A stretch of 64,000 nt of DNA from Albifimbria verrucaria (GCA_020081605.1 JAHREC010000049.1:1364001-1428000); one strand, 5' to 3'; counted from the stretch's first letter, positions 11,144-23,843 are shown. Notes: a model not told the origin generated them from the sequence alone. A program made the numbers and translations.

Positions 11144-14011
11144 GGTCGGTAGTATCCTACACGAAGGATGAAGAACCGTCGAGTCGCGGAAGCATGGAAT
11201 ACCAGGCGGATGTCGAAAGTGGTGGGACTGGTGATGCTATTGAGAGAAGTGAGCAGTCGAGGACGCGCTGGCAACGCGGCCGGATCGCGTGCTCGGTGGT
11301 GCAAAATGTAGCGAAACGGCAGAGGGTATAGAATAGGTTTCGATAATTCGTATACGATGCAGTAGATGCAAAAATCAACGCGGCTGCAATGGCACAAACA
11401 AAGAGGAGTGGTGTGTACAAGCCAATTCTGGAGCAAGATAGTCGGATGTGGGTGGTTGCACTTTGCCAGGAACCAAGTACCTCGATAAATTAAAGTGGTG
11501 TTTCTGCCCACAGACGCGTTTCCTGCCCTCCAAGACGCGCCGTGGACGTGCCTCGGGCAAGTACCCGTGTATCTTTTTGTTAGCGTGCGCTACAACCCTC
11601 CTTGCTTCCTTCCTCCCATTCGGCTCGGAGCGTCCCCTGCACGTCATGGCCGCGAAGGTACGTACCCCGGACCGCTCATGACCCACAACGCCGGTGCTTG
11701 GAGAATGCTTCTCGGTCGGGCTGCTGGACCTACGTAGTGAATTCGTCATTTCGGCCGTTGAATGATTTTATCCACTATTTCAAAGGTCTGATCATAAGGT
11801 AAATAGCTATGACACCTAGGTACTGCTTAAGCTAAGCTTCCTTATGAGCTTGGGAAAATATGGAGACATGCTGCTCAGCACATGCAGCGGCGATGCGTGT
11901 CTTTGTTAGGGGCAGGTCTTAAGTTTGTCCACCTTCAGCCATCAGAAGTGAAGAAGTGTCCTCACCTGACGTTTCTAAATCCTTAAAACTTCTACAAGTG
12001 TTCAGGTTGCCGAGTATGTCTAGTTGAGAAGCTAACTCTTATCTCTTCATACGCCTCCCCAGGTTTAATGAAGGTATGCAAAGTAACATACAAATGAAGA
12101 CCTGTCCGTTGTGCACCGCCTCCGACTCAGACCATTCAATAGGTGCGCTTGAAACAGCAGCAACTAGACGGCATCTTCCGTTACCTGTTCTAGGTACAAG
12201 TATTTGCAAGGATGAGGTCCATTTCCACTACGTGCCACTGCCGAAACAGAGCCACAATGCCCACTCAACTGCCATTTTGGTGATAAGGGAAGGACACCTC
12301 GACTATCTTGTAGTATTGGGGGATTCGACCCTCTTTTTCCCCTTCTGTTTGCTAAAACCCAGAAAGCCAGTTTTTTTTACCTTAGGGTTGTCCCCGTAAG
12401 GTAAACTTAGGAAGCGTGGCAAAGACTGGTTGGAAGCCCACATGTCTGCCTCATGAGGAACAGAGACGAAATCGACGGGCTAATGCTCCGGAGGGGGTTG
12501 CGGAATGCCCGTGGCATTTCTACTACACCTACGACATGGTTATCTTTAGCACAGCCAAGGGTGGGATTTGCCGGGTGTAAAAGGTATGCTGCATGCTATG
12601 AGCTGGCGTACAACGTTGAATGAATACTTGGAGCCACGACAGCCAAACGAGTTGTGCCCAGCGCCAAGTCAACGAGCTTTCGGCAATTACGTTATGCAGC
12701 CTGCGCAGCCCTAACCACCCTAGCATGTAGGTGCGTAACTTAGTGGTTCACTGTACGGTAGATCTTTGACGTTGACACCCTGCTCTGCCACGGCAGGCGG
12801 TAAGTGGAAACTAGACCGCAAAAACCGTTATCGGTGTATTGATGGACATAGTTGACCGAAACTTGAGGGTTCTTCGCCTTGCTAGATTTCTTCTTCGAGT
12901 TTGACTAGTGAGCCATTCGGTCCAGCGCTTAATTAATTAATGGGCTTCGCGAAAAATGCCATAATGGTAGAAAAGGGAATTAAATATATGGGTATTTATG
13001 GGTAACGCGGTCTTGGCCACGGGAAGATTTTCCATTTGGTCCCGCATCTGGTCTTTCCCATCGACTGGGGCTTCGTCTTCACATGACCCCTCCAACCCTC
13101 TTAAAACGATTTACCGCAGCAGCAAACCCCAGGCGGGACAGGTTGAATGGAGTCCGGGGCGTGTGTACTCCTGACCGCAAGATTCCTTCCCAAAAGATCC
13201 TTGCGAAGGAGATTGACGGCAGAGGACGGGGTTTGCAGCTTGCATATGACAGCGGACAAGTGCATCATCGGATGAAGCAACTGAGCTCGTCTCTCCCACA
13301 CCTCCCTTCCTTCTCTTCTTGCCTTCCCCAGCGTCAGTACAACCGTCCCAACTGCCTGGACAGCCATTTCCGGAAGCGGGCGAGACAGTCTGGACATTGG
13401 CCAATCCGAACGGTCGGGACCCCACCGCGTGCCTGCCTTTTGCACTGGAACCCCAAGGAAGGCACGACCCCTCCACAGCGAGATCCAGTCTGCCGGAATC
13501 TCGACTGCCTTGATGCCTACCTACCTACCTACCTTGCCTTGCCTTGCCATACCTGACTTACTTGCCTTGCCTTGCCTCACCTCCCTGACTAACCACCTCG
13601 TATCATCCCGTCTCTCTGCTTCCTGTTTTCTCTCTTTCTTAACCCTGATTGTCCACTCGCATGCATTACGAGCCTCTGCCACAATGCCATCTTCTACCTG
13701 CCACTCTACCTACCTTGCTGGCCGTCAGGGGTCCAGGTTCCTCAGAAGTTCCCAATTACGTGCATTAGCGGCACCCGCTTCTGGCCTCCAAGCTCGTCCG
13801 TTTACTTTTCCCACTCAGTCTTGGTCTCTTCTGCCCCTCCTCTTCCCAATTGTTGTTCGCGACATGTCACCTTATTTTTCTGTACTCCAGCGTCACGACA
13901 CCCATTTATCAATTCCGCCTCGACGCCCTCTTGACCGCAGCCTCTGCCTTTCTTCTCATTGTCGAGGCTTGTCGCCTGCCGCTCCTGGACCGAGGAGGGT
14001 CCAAACAAGCC
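11144..14011. other. Intergenic between CDC45 and the LaeA-like gene
   Basis: About 2.9 kb with divergent promoters at each end. ORFs such as 11375-11749 (-), 12076-12399 (+) and 13083-13556 (+) lack domains. An AT-rich patch with ATTAATTAAT occurs at 12930-12942. The right end (13510-13700) is CT-rich with CTACC and CTTGCC repeats and is the likely promoter and 5' UTR of the methyltransferase gene. Confidence 0.45.
13513..13580. repeat. CT-rich repeat tract, (CTAC)n and (CTTGC)n
   Basis: Three to four CTAC units followed by CTTGC/CTTGCC units, upstream of the LaeA-like gene. Similar tracts occur near 4650-4690 (opposite strand) and 53885-53912, all in promoter-like positions. Confidence 0.75.
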
Positions 14012-15176
14012 ATGAACCCAGAGGACCTGGATGAGGGCGTCACCTCCGACTACGACGCCTCTACAGTCACCTCCGAGTTCACATCCATAAACACCGGCCG
14101 CTTGCTCTACTCCTACGAACATGGGAGGTAAGCGCACCCTCTCGCCCTGCGATTAACAGACGGTCCGGCATCGCACTGACACCGCCACCCTGCAGGCGCT
14201 ATCAAGCCTTTCTTCAAGGCCGATATGGCCTGCCCAACGACGATGCTGAGCAGGCCCGTGAAGCCATAAAGCACAAGCTCTATGTTGACTATGTCCTTCA
14301 GGGAGAGCTGCTTCTCGCACCAATCGGTGACCACCCCAGAAGATAGTCGATTTAGGCACCGGTGTAGGCTTTTGGGCTCAAGACGGTTCGTTCACTAGCT
14401 ACCCGCCGCTCGCCCCTAAACCCCTTCCCGTCCGGCTAACACGTCTACAGTGGCAGAGCATTTCACCAGTGCCCGAGTTATCGGCACCGACATCTCGCCA
14501 ATCCAACCCCATTGGACGGCCCCCAACGTCGAGTTCCGCGTCGAAGATTTGGAAGACGAACTGCGGCCGTGGACTAAAATTTACGGCGATGCTGATTTGA
14601 TCCACATCAGAGCCCTGCTGCAAACGCTTCGTAATCCTATTCGACTTCTCCAAAGATCCTTTGAGTACGTCTCGAGGCCGCCACGCTGCTCAGCTGCATT
14701 GTCCTGACGAAGCTAACAACATCTGTAGAAATATAAGACCTGGAGGCTGGATTGAGTGCCATGAAGTGATTCCCTTTGTTGTCTCTGACGATGGCACTGT
14801 TGGGGATGACCATCCCATGAATATCTTGTACTCACTCGTCTCCGGACCCTTCACTGAAGTCTTCGGCTGGAATTTGCATATCCCAAAACAAATCCCAGAG
14901 ATATTGAAACAAGAAGGTTTCATAAATGTACAGGAAAGGCACACTATGGTACCAATTGGTCGCTGGCATTCGGATGCCAAACAGCGAGAGATGGGCCTTT
15001 TCGCCCAAAGCATTTGCGAGGACTGGGTCGTTACGCTCTTAACTAGACACGAGACCCTCAAGCTTTCGCAGGAGGAAGCCAACGATCTCGGACAGAAGAT
15101 ACTTGATGCGTTTAATAACCCTCGTATCCATGCCCGGCTCGACTTCATTGATTGCTGGGCCCAGAAACCATTATAG
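14012..15176 (+). CDS. LaeA-like SAM-dependent methyltransferase
   Basis: Four exons: 14012..14127, 14196..14385, 14451..14664 and 14729..15176. The protein begins MNPEDLDEGVTSDYDAST and has the GRLLYSYEHGRRYQAF block seen in fungal LaeA/TAM-type methyltransferases. SAM-binding motif I is IVDLGTGVGFWAQDV. Further conserved blocks are ARVIGTDISPIQPHW, NVEFRVEDLEDE, ADLIHIRALLQTLRNP and NIRPGGWIECHEV. This family includes regulators of secondary metabolism and development, but most paralogues have unknown substrates, so a regulatory role is only possible. One frame break: a base is missing in the C-run 14334-14337, just before KIVDLGTG. Exons plus one base make 969 nt, 322 residues. The Met at 14012 was chosen because the upstream in-frame region looks like 5' UTR. 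A long CT-rich leader precedes it. Confidence 0.85.
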
Positions 15177-15749
15177 CATATCCTGACCCTATTTTGAAAG
15201 AAGGGGCTTCTGTTTTTGGATTGGATTGGATCTTCTCCCACGACGCCATGTGAGCCAAGAAGATTTTGTTACATTAATGCAGTCTAATCCTAGGGGAGAC
15301 CAGCTTGCTACTATTTTCGGGGTTTCATGAGGACAGGGTGGATTGCATCAGACGGCGTTCAAGAAGGCTCATTACTTACCGGAGAAAGGAATGGGAAGCA
15401 TAATTGGATCTAGCATTTACCCAGAGGGAGGTCATAATCAGGCTTGCATCTTAGGTCGAACTTGCTTTACATGATTAACTGACAACATTACAATTAATGG
15501 TGTCTACGCAAAGCTTCCCCATGGGGGTTCCTGAACACCTTTAGTCTTAGTTTCGCTGCCACCCTTGCCATCCTCCTCCTTTGTCCCGCTATTCGCGTTG
15601 CTATGTACATGCTGTATATGAGCTGAAATGCATCTAGCCAAACGGTGTATCTTTCCCGACACGAACGCCTGATACACTAATACCTACCCAAACCATTCCC
15701 AAACATTGTCTCCATTACTCATGGATACATATACATACGTTTTCAATAC
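15177..15749. other. Convergent intergenic spacer
   Basis: The 3' flanks of the LaeA-like gene (+) and the Zn2Cys6 gene (-) meet here. I see no gene. Confidence 0.5.
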
Positions 15750-18473
15750 TCAGTTGCCATACATATGGCCGCCGCCATGACCACCTCGAGGGTCACCGCC
15801 CATGCCACCGCCCATCGGGCCCATGCCACCACCCATGCCCGGCCCGAAGCCACCAAACGGACTGAATCCTCCCCGTAGTTATCATTTATACCCGAGTATC
15901 CTGATACTAGATAGGACCAGTCCATGTCGCCTGGTTCGTCCGCAGGTGCCGGACCCATTTGGCTGGCGACTTGAATGGGTGCCATGGCAGGGTCCACTGG
16001 AGGCGTCATGATAGACGAGTTGGCCGGAGATGGCTGGCTCGAGTCGTGTCCGTGATCCTGGAGGCGAGGGATGGCGACAGGAGGTTGTTCCAGGTTGGGG
16101 TCGTTGCGGTTCTGGGCGCGGGCACGGCGGCGCATCTCGGCGCGTTCCTGTAGCACGCCGATGAAGTGGGGTTTTGTCGTAGGACGACCGGCGCTGCGCT
16201 GGTACGTCTCATGGGCATCCCATGCCTTGATAAAAGTGCCGGCAAACGCCCCGTGCATGGGGTTGTGGAGATGGTTCAGAATTCCCTAAGCTCATAGTTT
16301 GCCGTAATGGCCTCCCAGGCCCGCTCCACCATCGGGCCCGCAACCCGGTTGCGGAGCTCCTGCACAAGGAACATGTAAGCCGGGAATGGGAAATGATGCA
16401 TAGCATACCACTTGAAGGGCTGTAAGCTTTCGGAAGAGTATACGACATTGTCGTACTCAATCATTTGGATTGCCTGAAGGAAGAGGCTATCACGCTCAAC
16501 CTCCTTCAGGGGCATCGCTTCAGAATTGTGTAGACGAACCAGGAAGTTCATGACGCGCATCTTGCACAAGGCCTGCCGCGTCATAGTCAAGGTAAAGAAG
16601 TGGAGGGGTATTTTAGGATCGCAATGTGAAAGGTACGTGCCCTCGATATGGGCACAAAAACCATCAAGCGTGTACCCGGGACCGTCTTGCCCCGCGAGGC
16701 GAATTATCGGTCCCTGGGGTTTGGCCGGCGACTGCGCTGCGGGACCGTTCTTCTCTGTGTTGTTCATCTTGTAGCTGTCGCGATTGCTGTTGCTTGCTAC
16801 AGCCATGGAGAGTTCCATTCGTGTCAATGCAAACAACATTTCTGTGGGTCCACTATGCGGCGTGGGCAGATCTTTGCCATCCATGTGAAGGTCGCTGTCG
16901 TTCACGTTCAGCGGCAACTTGCAGTCGCCGCCGGTTGAAAGGGCCGTGACAGTTGATCCTGTCATCTCTCCAATGCGACGATCATACCCCACGATGTTCC
17001 ACCACAAGCGCCGGCGCTGCTCGACCTCGAAGGGGTAGCCCAAATCCTGCTGGGTCTCTGTGGAGGCCCATTCTTTGGGCAATACGGACCGCTATTCCAA
17101 TCAAGCAAAAAACCTGGCGCGGATCTACGTACCAGCGGACGGCAAGCTAAGGGGTCACGTCAGCCAAGTGAACCAAAGCAGGAGCGCGTGATGAGGTGCT
17201 TACCAGATAGAGTAGAAGGGCCTGCAGGCAAATAGAGTCGTTGACGCGCATGAAGCTGGCGTTGACCAGGGCCTGTTGCAAGGCCGGGAAAAACCGTGCA
17301 AGGAGATCCTTCTTGCCCTGGTTAAACCGCCTTTGGACCTCCCCGTCGTCCAAAGAGGAAATCGCCATGACATACATGCCGAACATGAGAGCTTCGATGT
17401 TCTTCGGCGCTTTTTCCAGATTGGTCGTTGCCTCAATCACCTGGCCCTGGACAGACGGTACATGGGTTATCTTGAGCAGAGGATTGATGTTGTCGATGTA
17501 GATTTGCCAAAGCTGGAAAATGTGTATTGTGGAGGGGTGGCAATGTACGATGGACTCCGTACGACCACCAACCATGAAGGAAACCCATCCTGGTTGTCAA
17601 ACATCTTGTCGAAGGCCCGGTGAATGGTCGAGCCCCAACGGGGTCCTCATCTGAGGAATCCTGCAGCAACTGCTCACTTGCCCGAAACTACGTGACCTGT
17701 CAGTAAAACACGTTTTGAGTGATACAGGGCCTTGGCAGGTAAAACGAACCTCCTTATGCAGGGAGAACCAAGCACCCGTCGGCCTTTAGTTACATTGGTC
17801 AGTACATGATCCTTGTACGGCGACTTGCCGATGGAGGGCACGGAAGCATACGCGGAACGGGGTACTCACTTTTCCACATGGGACGTAGAGGCTGCAGAGG
17901 GAGATGCGCTGGCCTCCGGGGAGGTCTTGAGCCCCTCAAAGTCGTCCTGCAGCTCGTCTACGTCGTCGAGCTGTTGCCCATCACTCCGCAGATCCTGGCC
18001 AATGGCGTCGAACTTGACGCCATGCTCGTTCAGTAGCACCTCGTACTTTTTGAGGCGTTCAATCAGATCCTTCTCCTGGAGGCGTTTCTTGCGACGTCTG
18101 GGGGTTGCGGTGGGATAACTCGGCACTCGACCCCAGCCTTGACGCAGTTAGCACAGGGCTTGTTTTTGTCGCAGCGGACCTTGCGTTGCTGGCACAGCAC
18201 ACAGCTTGTGCCGCGCGTCAACTTCATGGATGATGGATCAAGCGGCGGCTGTTGCTGTTGCTGTTGCTGCGGATGCTGCTGCTGCTGCTGCTGCTGTGGC
18301 TGCCGTGGTTGCTGCGGATTCTGCTGCGGCGACTGGTGTTGTCCCTTAGGCTGCCTTTGGATGTTCTGTTGTTGCTGTTGCTGTTGCTTCTGCTGCTGCT
18401 GTTCATGTTGAAGCACCGGCAACGCTGGCTGAAGGCCAAAGCCCGGGCCGGAGGCTGGTTGTTCGGCCGACAT
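15750..18473 (-). CDS. Zn(II)2Cys6 fungal transcription factor with poly-Gln N-terminus
   Basis: Four exons: 18473..17870, 17783..17750, 17687..17204 and 17146..15750. The N-terminus is rich in Gln (18240-18420). The zinc cluster CVLCQQRKVRCDKNKPCANC followed by VKAGVEC has the Cx2Cx6C...Cx2Cx6C spacing. A Lys/Arg-rich linker and coiled-coil segment (DLIERLKKYEVLLNEHG) follow. The middle-homology region (fungal-specific TF domain) contains LLYLLAVRWYVDP, IGIAVRIAQRMGLHRDP and EVEQRRRLWWNIVGYDRRIG. The C-terminus is Met/Gly-rich (GGGMGPMGGGM) and ends HMYGN. Frame breaks are at 18100-18104, 17633-17636, about 17577, 17032-17035 (net one extra base), about 16281 and 15869-15874. After correction the length is 2523 nt, 840 residues. 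A nuclear DNA-binding regulator is certain by family; its targets are not known. Confidence 0.88.
18240..18420. repeat. CAG/CTG-rich repeat encoding poly-Gln
   Basis: Imperfect CTG/TTG triplets on the plus strand, read as Gln runs on the minus strand within the Zn2Cys6 gene. The opposite frame gives meaningless Cys/Leu runs. Confidence 0.85.
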
Positions 18474-19788
18474 GGCCTCTATATGTATTCACAAGAAGTT
18501 ACAAATATCCTACGTAATTCTTCAGCTTTTCTATATTCGTCTTAAATTTACAGAACAAGCTTTCCCGGCTAGGGTCTTGATGTAAGGGGATCAGGGGCAA
18601 AAGGGGGCAGTATACCGTTGGATAAGGACGTCACGGCCCATAACCGGGCAGCACCCAAGATCAAAACCGTTTCAACGCCTTCTGGGAAGCGGCATGTGCA
18701 TGGAAGAAGGCGGCTGGTAGACAGGATAGGGCTGAGAGATGCGTCTCTGGCTTGTCTCGTCTTGGTCTGGTGCCCGCTGATGTTTCGCTGACACACAGCA
18801 GCAGATCGACCCCGTTGCCAAAACAAGAACCGGCGATGCAGCCGGCGCGCGCGCCTCAGGGCCTCAGGAACGGAACGAGGGAAGCAAACGCGGGAAGCCC
18901 AAACAAGGACCGCGATGGGGATGATTGGTCCGGTTTGACGAACCTGAAGGGTTCTAGAAGCCAAGTCAAGCAGTGAATCCTATGGCGCTGGGCTCGGACC
19001 CATTCGGGTAATAACAGTCCATACAAAAAGCGGAAGACGCAGTAGCCTCTGGCCAAAATATCGTCAGGAGGGGTTGTCGCAGGTGGAGGAGGGGACGATG
19101 CGATGCCTGGTCCTGGCCGGTGATAAAGACTCAAGTTCGGTCCCGAGCCTTCCCTGCACGACGTTGATGTTTGGTTGTGGTCGCTGCCTGAAGCGGACTA
19201 GCGTTGATCCTTGGGTGGGTAGTGATCGCCAAAAGCGAACATGCATCAGAATCTCCACCGAGGTCTCTTATATAAAACAGTCATGGGATTGTTGCAGCTC
19301 GCCCAACCATGGCCATTTGCGTCGCTCTTGTGGTACGCGAGTCCGTTCCAGCTGAGGCGTTGCCATGTGTCTCGGCTATCTAGATCAATTCCCAAAACGG
19401 CTCTGGCCCTGCTATTCGCCGGTTCGCATGGCCGTGCCGGGATGTCCTTCTCACTACGGACCATGGCTCTCGTAAACCGTCCAACCCACTGGCCCATGCC
19501 CTTTTCCCATCCCTCTGCTCGCCAAAGATGACTACTATTCCGCTGGAAGCCACATAGATATGCATAAGTCCCTTGCCCTTGCGCAGTAGGCTTTCTCAAG
19601 CTGACGCCCGACATGGGCCGTGTACTGAGATAAATGTCTTCGTCCCCTCAGCCTTGTCCTCCACGTTTCCATTCTCAGCCATCCCACCATGCGTTGATCG
19701 GCCGTGTGATAGGAGCTTGTCTCACGCCCAGGGTTAGTTTTGGTTGTGGCTGGTCTTAGGAGGCATCATATTTGGGGTCAGAGCAGTC
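18474..19788. other. Divergent intergenic region between Zn2Cys6 gene and MFS gene
   Basis: About 1.3 kb separating two divergently transcribed genes, so it probably holds both promoters. ORFs on either strand (18569-18964, 19246-19614, 19241-19531) have no recognisable domain. The regulator could control the adjacent exporter, but no binding site was identified. Confidence 0.45.
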
Positions 19789-21719
19789 ATGTCCACGTTC
19801 CAAAATGGGGAAAACCTCCCGGATATGGATAGATCACAGCGACAAGGCTCGGCCTCGCCTCAACCCGATGGTGCTTCGATGCATACCGGCAGCAGATCTT
19901 CTACTCCACCAATTCTTGGAGCGGTGAAACTATCGAATCCATCGCCATCGCTCCTACCGTCAGGGACCACGCTCCCGCCTCAAAGCGCCGGTGTGGGCCC
20001 AAAGGGCCCGGCGCCCGTTCGGCCCGGCCCGCCTTTCCAGCAAGAGGCCGAAGCCAACTTCAAGCCCAGAACAGTCAAGTTCTGGCTCATCATCGTCTCC
20101 AACTTTGTTACTCTTTTCTTGGTTGCGCTCGATCGTACGATTTTGTCCACGGCCATTCCTAGGATCACCGACGAGTTCGGAAGCTTGGGCGACATCGGTT
20201 GGTATGGGTCCGCTTACATGCTTACCACTGCAGCCTTTCAGCTGCTTTTCGGCCGTATCTACCGCTTCTACGACTTAAAATGGACCATGCTATGCAGCAT
20301 AATCTTATTCGAACTCGGATCCATCATCTGCGGAGCCGCACCAACGTCGCCGATTTTTATTTTGGGTAGAGCAATCGCTGGTCTTGGCTCTGCAGGCATC
20401 TTCACCGGAGCCATGATGGTCATAATCCCAATGGTGCCGCTGCATAAGCGCCCAATCTTTCAATGTACGTTGAAGTTGCCTGATTTTCGTTACATCTCGT
20501 TTTGACACGCTTCCTAGCCATGTTCGGTGCTATTTTTGGCATTGCCTCTGTTGCTGGGCCTCTTGTTGGGGAGCATTCACCGAGACAGCGACTTGGAGAT
20601 GGTGTTTCTACATGAACGTCCCAGTTGGCGCTGTGGCTTTCAGCTGTTTAGCCTTGCTGCTTAAATCACCTAAAATTCCACGCGAACCTGCCACCATTCG
20701 GCAGCAGACTATGAGGCTTGATCCAGTTGGCACATGTCTCTTCGTTGCCTCGGTGGCATGTCTCGTGCTAGCCCTGCAATGGGGCGGGTCCGTGTACCCT
20801 TGGGCAAACTGGCGTCTGATAGTTCTATTGGTAGTTTTTGGAATAACCGCCATTGCTTTTGGTGTTGTTCAGGTTATGATGCCGGAGTCAGCGTCACTGC
20901 CCATGCGTATTGTTAAGCAGCGGTCGGTGTGGGCAGGAGCTTGCTTCGTCTTTTTCCTTTCTGCTTCGCTGATGATCTGTGTCTTCTACATGCCGCTCTG
21001 GTGTAAGTGCTAAATTCTTCGTTTTACTTCTTTACACTTACAAAGATGCAGTCCAAACCTCGAAGGGTGTCAATCCAGTCAAGTCCGGAATTTACACTCT
21101 CCCGCTTGTCATGAGCATGGTGGCTTCGTCCATTATATCAGGCGCATTAACACAGCGTTCAGGATACTATGTTCCGTCCATGTTGCTCTGCTCTTGCTTC
21201 ATGAGTGTCGGTCAAGGGCTTCTCACCACTTTGAAACCGTCTACTGGTTCGTCGCAATGGATTGCGTATCAATTTCTTGTGGGGTTCGGCGTGGGTTTCG
21301 GCATACAGACGGCCAGCCTGGCTGTGCAAACAACTCTACCCAAACCAGATATTCCGACAGGTATCGCGATCACGTTCTTTGCACAACAACTAGGAGGCGC
21401 TATTTTCACTTCCGTGGGACAAACAATCTTGAGTGATCTTCTCGTTAGGAAGCTCAACCATATTCCAGGCATCAATTCGGCAACAATCGTGGAGAGTGGC
21501 GCTACAGAGCTACAAAGACTGGTGCCGGAGCGGTTTCAAGGAGCGGTTATCAATGCTTACAACGACGCGTGTACAAGAATTTTTGTCGTTGCAGCGGCTC
21601 TCTCATGCATACAGTTACTATGCTCCTTGGCGATGGAGTGGAAGAGCATCAAGAAGGGCAAGCAAGGGACAAATAACCCTGAGCCAGGGCTGATAGAAAA
21701 TCCGAAAGGCAGTCAATAA
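19789..21719 (+). CDS. MFS drug:H+ antiporter, DHA2-type (14 TM)
   Basis: Three exons: 19789..20464, 20518..21002 and 21052..21719. A Ser/Pro-rich cytosolic N-terminus of about 90 residues precedes the first membrane helix ([20 protein letters not shown]). Family motifs are visible: [17 protein letters not shown], the [13 protein letters not shown] motif-A loop, and [21 protein letters not shown] second half with [32 protein letters not shown] is typical of fungal 14-helix exporters of toxins or drugs. One frame break lies in the G-run 20568-20571 (before [15 protein letters not shown]). Exons plus one base make 1830 nt, 609 residues. The Met at 19789 was preferred to one 45 bases upstream because the first 15 residues would add a stray hydrophobic segment. 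The substrate is unknown. It is divergent from the Zn2Cys6 regulator. Confidence 0.88.
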
Positions 21720-22073
21720 ACCGTGAGATTAAAGAATCATAGAACTCTAAAGACTTTCCAATGGATGATTCACAAAATTCTATGAGCAAGGAATCAATGT
21801 CTGGTTATAATAGTGGTGAATATGCCAGTGTTGTTTGTACTGGTGATACCTACATTCAGGGTGAGGTGACCTATGGCAGGTTCTGGATGAGTAAGCAGCT
21901 CTAGCATCAGCCTCAACCCCACAAACGCGGGGCAGAAGCTCCCGCTTGTATCTAAGCAACTTATCTTACCTTAATCACATCCAAGCTCTCCCATTCAACT
22001 TTAGGCATCCCGGGTCCAACTCGCTCAACGCTCGCACCATTTCACGCATCGCACCTCGTTGCAATCGAGCGAT
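21720..22073. other. Intergenic, promoter of csn6
   Basis: About 350 bp between the MFS stop and the CSN6 start, both on the plus strand. It holds the 3' flank of one and the promoter of the other. Nothing else seen. Confidence 0.5.
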
Positions 22074-23359
22074 ATGGACGCCTCAACCTCCAACACGCTC
22101 CTCTCGAGCCAGAAGAGCGCCCAGATTCAAGCCGTGCTGCACCCGCTCGTGCTCCTAACGATTTCTGACTATATTACGAGACACACCCTCCGGGAACAGC
22201 AGGGACCTATCGTGGGGGCGCTACTAGGCCAGCAGAATGGACGAGAAATCACTATTGAGCATGCATTTGAGTGCCACATGCGCACCGCGCCGGAAGTTGA
22301 AGGCGGGTACCTGATCGATGGAGACAAATTTAGCACGAGGTTGGAGCAAAGTAGGTCTGATGCAGAAACATCGTATCAGGGTATCAACTAACTGCCTCTG
22401 CAGTGACAACTGTCCATAAGGATCGCCGGCTGGACTTCGTCGGCTGGTACACCCTTCTGCCTTCCACTGGCCCGACCCCGACTATCCTCCCTATCCACAG
22501 GCAGTTGCTCGAAGGATGGAACGAGACCGCACTCCTGCTAGGTTTCCACCCGGAAGAGGTTCTTCACCATTCGGTCGGCGGAAAGCTGCCTCTCACGATA
22601 TACGAAAGCAACTACGAAGTCGATGACCCGAAAGCCGATCAAGATGATGAAGACAAGAAGATGGATGATGGCGAGTCGAAACTGAAGCTCAAGTTTCGCG
22701 AGATTCCTTACTCTGTGGAAACCGACGACACAGAAATGATTAGCATGAACTACGTTGCTGGAGCCGGTGGCAGTGCCTCAGCTGGTGCTGCAAAGGAAGA
22801 GCGACCGTCCCGCTCGATAGAGTCGAATGGGAAGGGCAAGCGAAGACTGGTCGAGAACCCTCCGGAGGACAAGAAAGAGGTGCAACAAGACGAGACCCCG
22901 GTACTATCTCGTGAGGAGGATGAAATGATTGCCTCGCTCACGCAACGAGCAAACGCCATTAAGATGCTTCACTCCCGCATCCAGCTCGTCACCAGATATC
23001 TTGAGCGCCTGCCGCCCTCTTACGTCAGTGGACAAACCAGCGAGCCTGACAGCATGGATACCGACTCCACGACTCCATCTCTAACAGTTCTACGTCAAAT
23101 TCAAGCTCTAGTCAGCCGCCTTGATCTTGTCATTCCATCTGACAAGCAGTCTTTTGAGACCGAAGTGCTCCATGAGACCAACGATGTCAACCTCATCGGC
23201 CTTCTCAACGATCTATTGCAGGGTGCCAGTCAAGCCAGAGACGTTTCTAAGAAGTTCAACGTCATTGAATCGGCGAAATCAATTAACCGGAGGGGCCCGG
23301 GTGATTATCAGGGTGGCGGCTCGTTTAGCATCCCAGGCGCAGGCGACATTCTTTTATAG
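22074..23359 (+). CDS. csn6: COP9 signalosome subunit 6 (CSN6)
   Basis: CSN6 is the MPN-minus subunit of the COP9 signalosome, which removes Nedd8 from cullins in the nucleus and cytosol and so controls ubiquitin ligases and fungal development. Two exons, 22074..22350 and 22404..23359, with a 53-bp intron (GTAGGT..CAG), give 410 residues with no frame break. The start is MDASTSNTLLSSQKS. The MPN domain (VLHPLVLLTISDYITRH, IVGALLGQQNGREITIEHAFE, FVGWYTLLPSTGPTP) lacks the JAMM metal ligands, as expected for CSN6. A charged insert (DDPKADQDDEDKK) and a C-terminal helical region follow, ending FSIPGAGDILL. Start codon: the ATG at 22074; the upstream TTG in the same frame was not used. Confidence 0.93.
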
Positions 23360-23843
23360 ATAGATTGTAGACGGTACTCAGCTGCTTTCTGGTGCGATGA
23401 TAGAGCATCCGGCGTTTGGTGTTTTAGAGCATGGTTCCATCTCATGATAAACGATAATGGCCAGATACGTCAAAGGGAATAAGGACAGTATTTAGTAAAA
23501 CTCATGACCTTGGTTTTTTTCCTTCTTGGTGGTTGTTTCGGAGGCCAGACAGACTGTTCTGCATTTCGCCCAAAGGAAAGGCCTTGGCAAAGATCCAATA
23601 TACTGGCATATTTCTCTTACACAATTATTTGTTCGATTACTGGAAGATGCCTCACAATGAAAGATATAGTTGGTCATGTCAATCTTGTAGCGCTCTATAA
23701 TCCCCGAATCTACCCATTAATCAAACGAAAGAAAAGGAATTCGCAAAACCCAAAGCCCATCCCTATACCCATATTCCATAATAGCCTCTGGAGAATCGTT
23801 GCCAACCCGGTCTATCATATTTCTAGTACAGTAAAACGAAGCC
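23360..23843. other. Convergent spacer between csn6 and the alcohol dehydrogenase gene
   Basis: About 480 bp between two convergent stops; it should contain both 3' UTRs. One plus ORF (23504-23866) is not protein-like. No gene seen. Confidence 0.5.

Noticed and set aside
12310..12400. tRNA-like T-arm string GGTCGAATCCCCC on the minus strand
   Set aside because: No matching D-arm, anticodon stem or acceptor pairing could be built around it.
13083..14034. ORFs of 114-201 codons upstream of the LaeA-like gene
   Set aside because: They are low complexity (Leu/Pro/Thr/Ser) from CT-rich promoter DNA, with no domain and conflicting strands.
17100..17160. A tiny exon between two introns in the Zn2Cys6 gene
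   Set aside because: Reading through gives LAVRWYVDPRQVFCLIGIAV, the conserved middle-homology sequence, so there is only one intron here.
18139..18545. Plus-strand Cys/Leu-rich ORFs opposite the Zn2Cys6 gene
   Set aside because: They are antisense translations of the Gln repeats. The minus strand has a true zinc cluster.
15177..22073. A secondary-metabolite cluster (LaeA-like, Zn2Cys6 and MFS genes together)
   Set aside because: No backbone or tailoring enzyme is present and the flanking genes are housekeeping; co-location alone is not enough.
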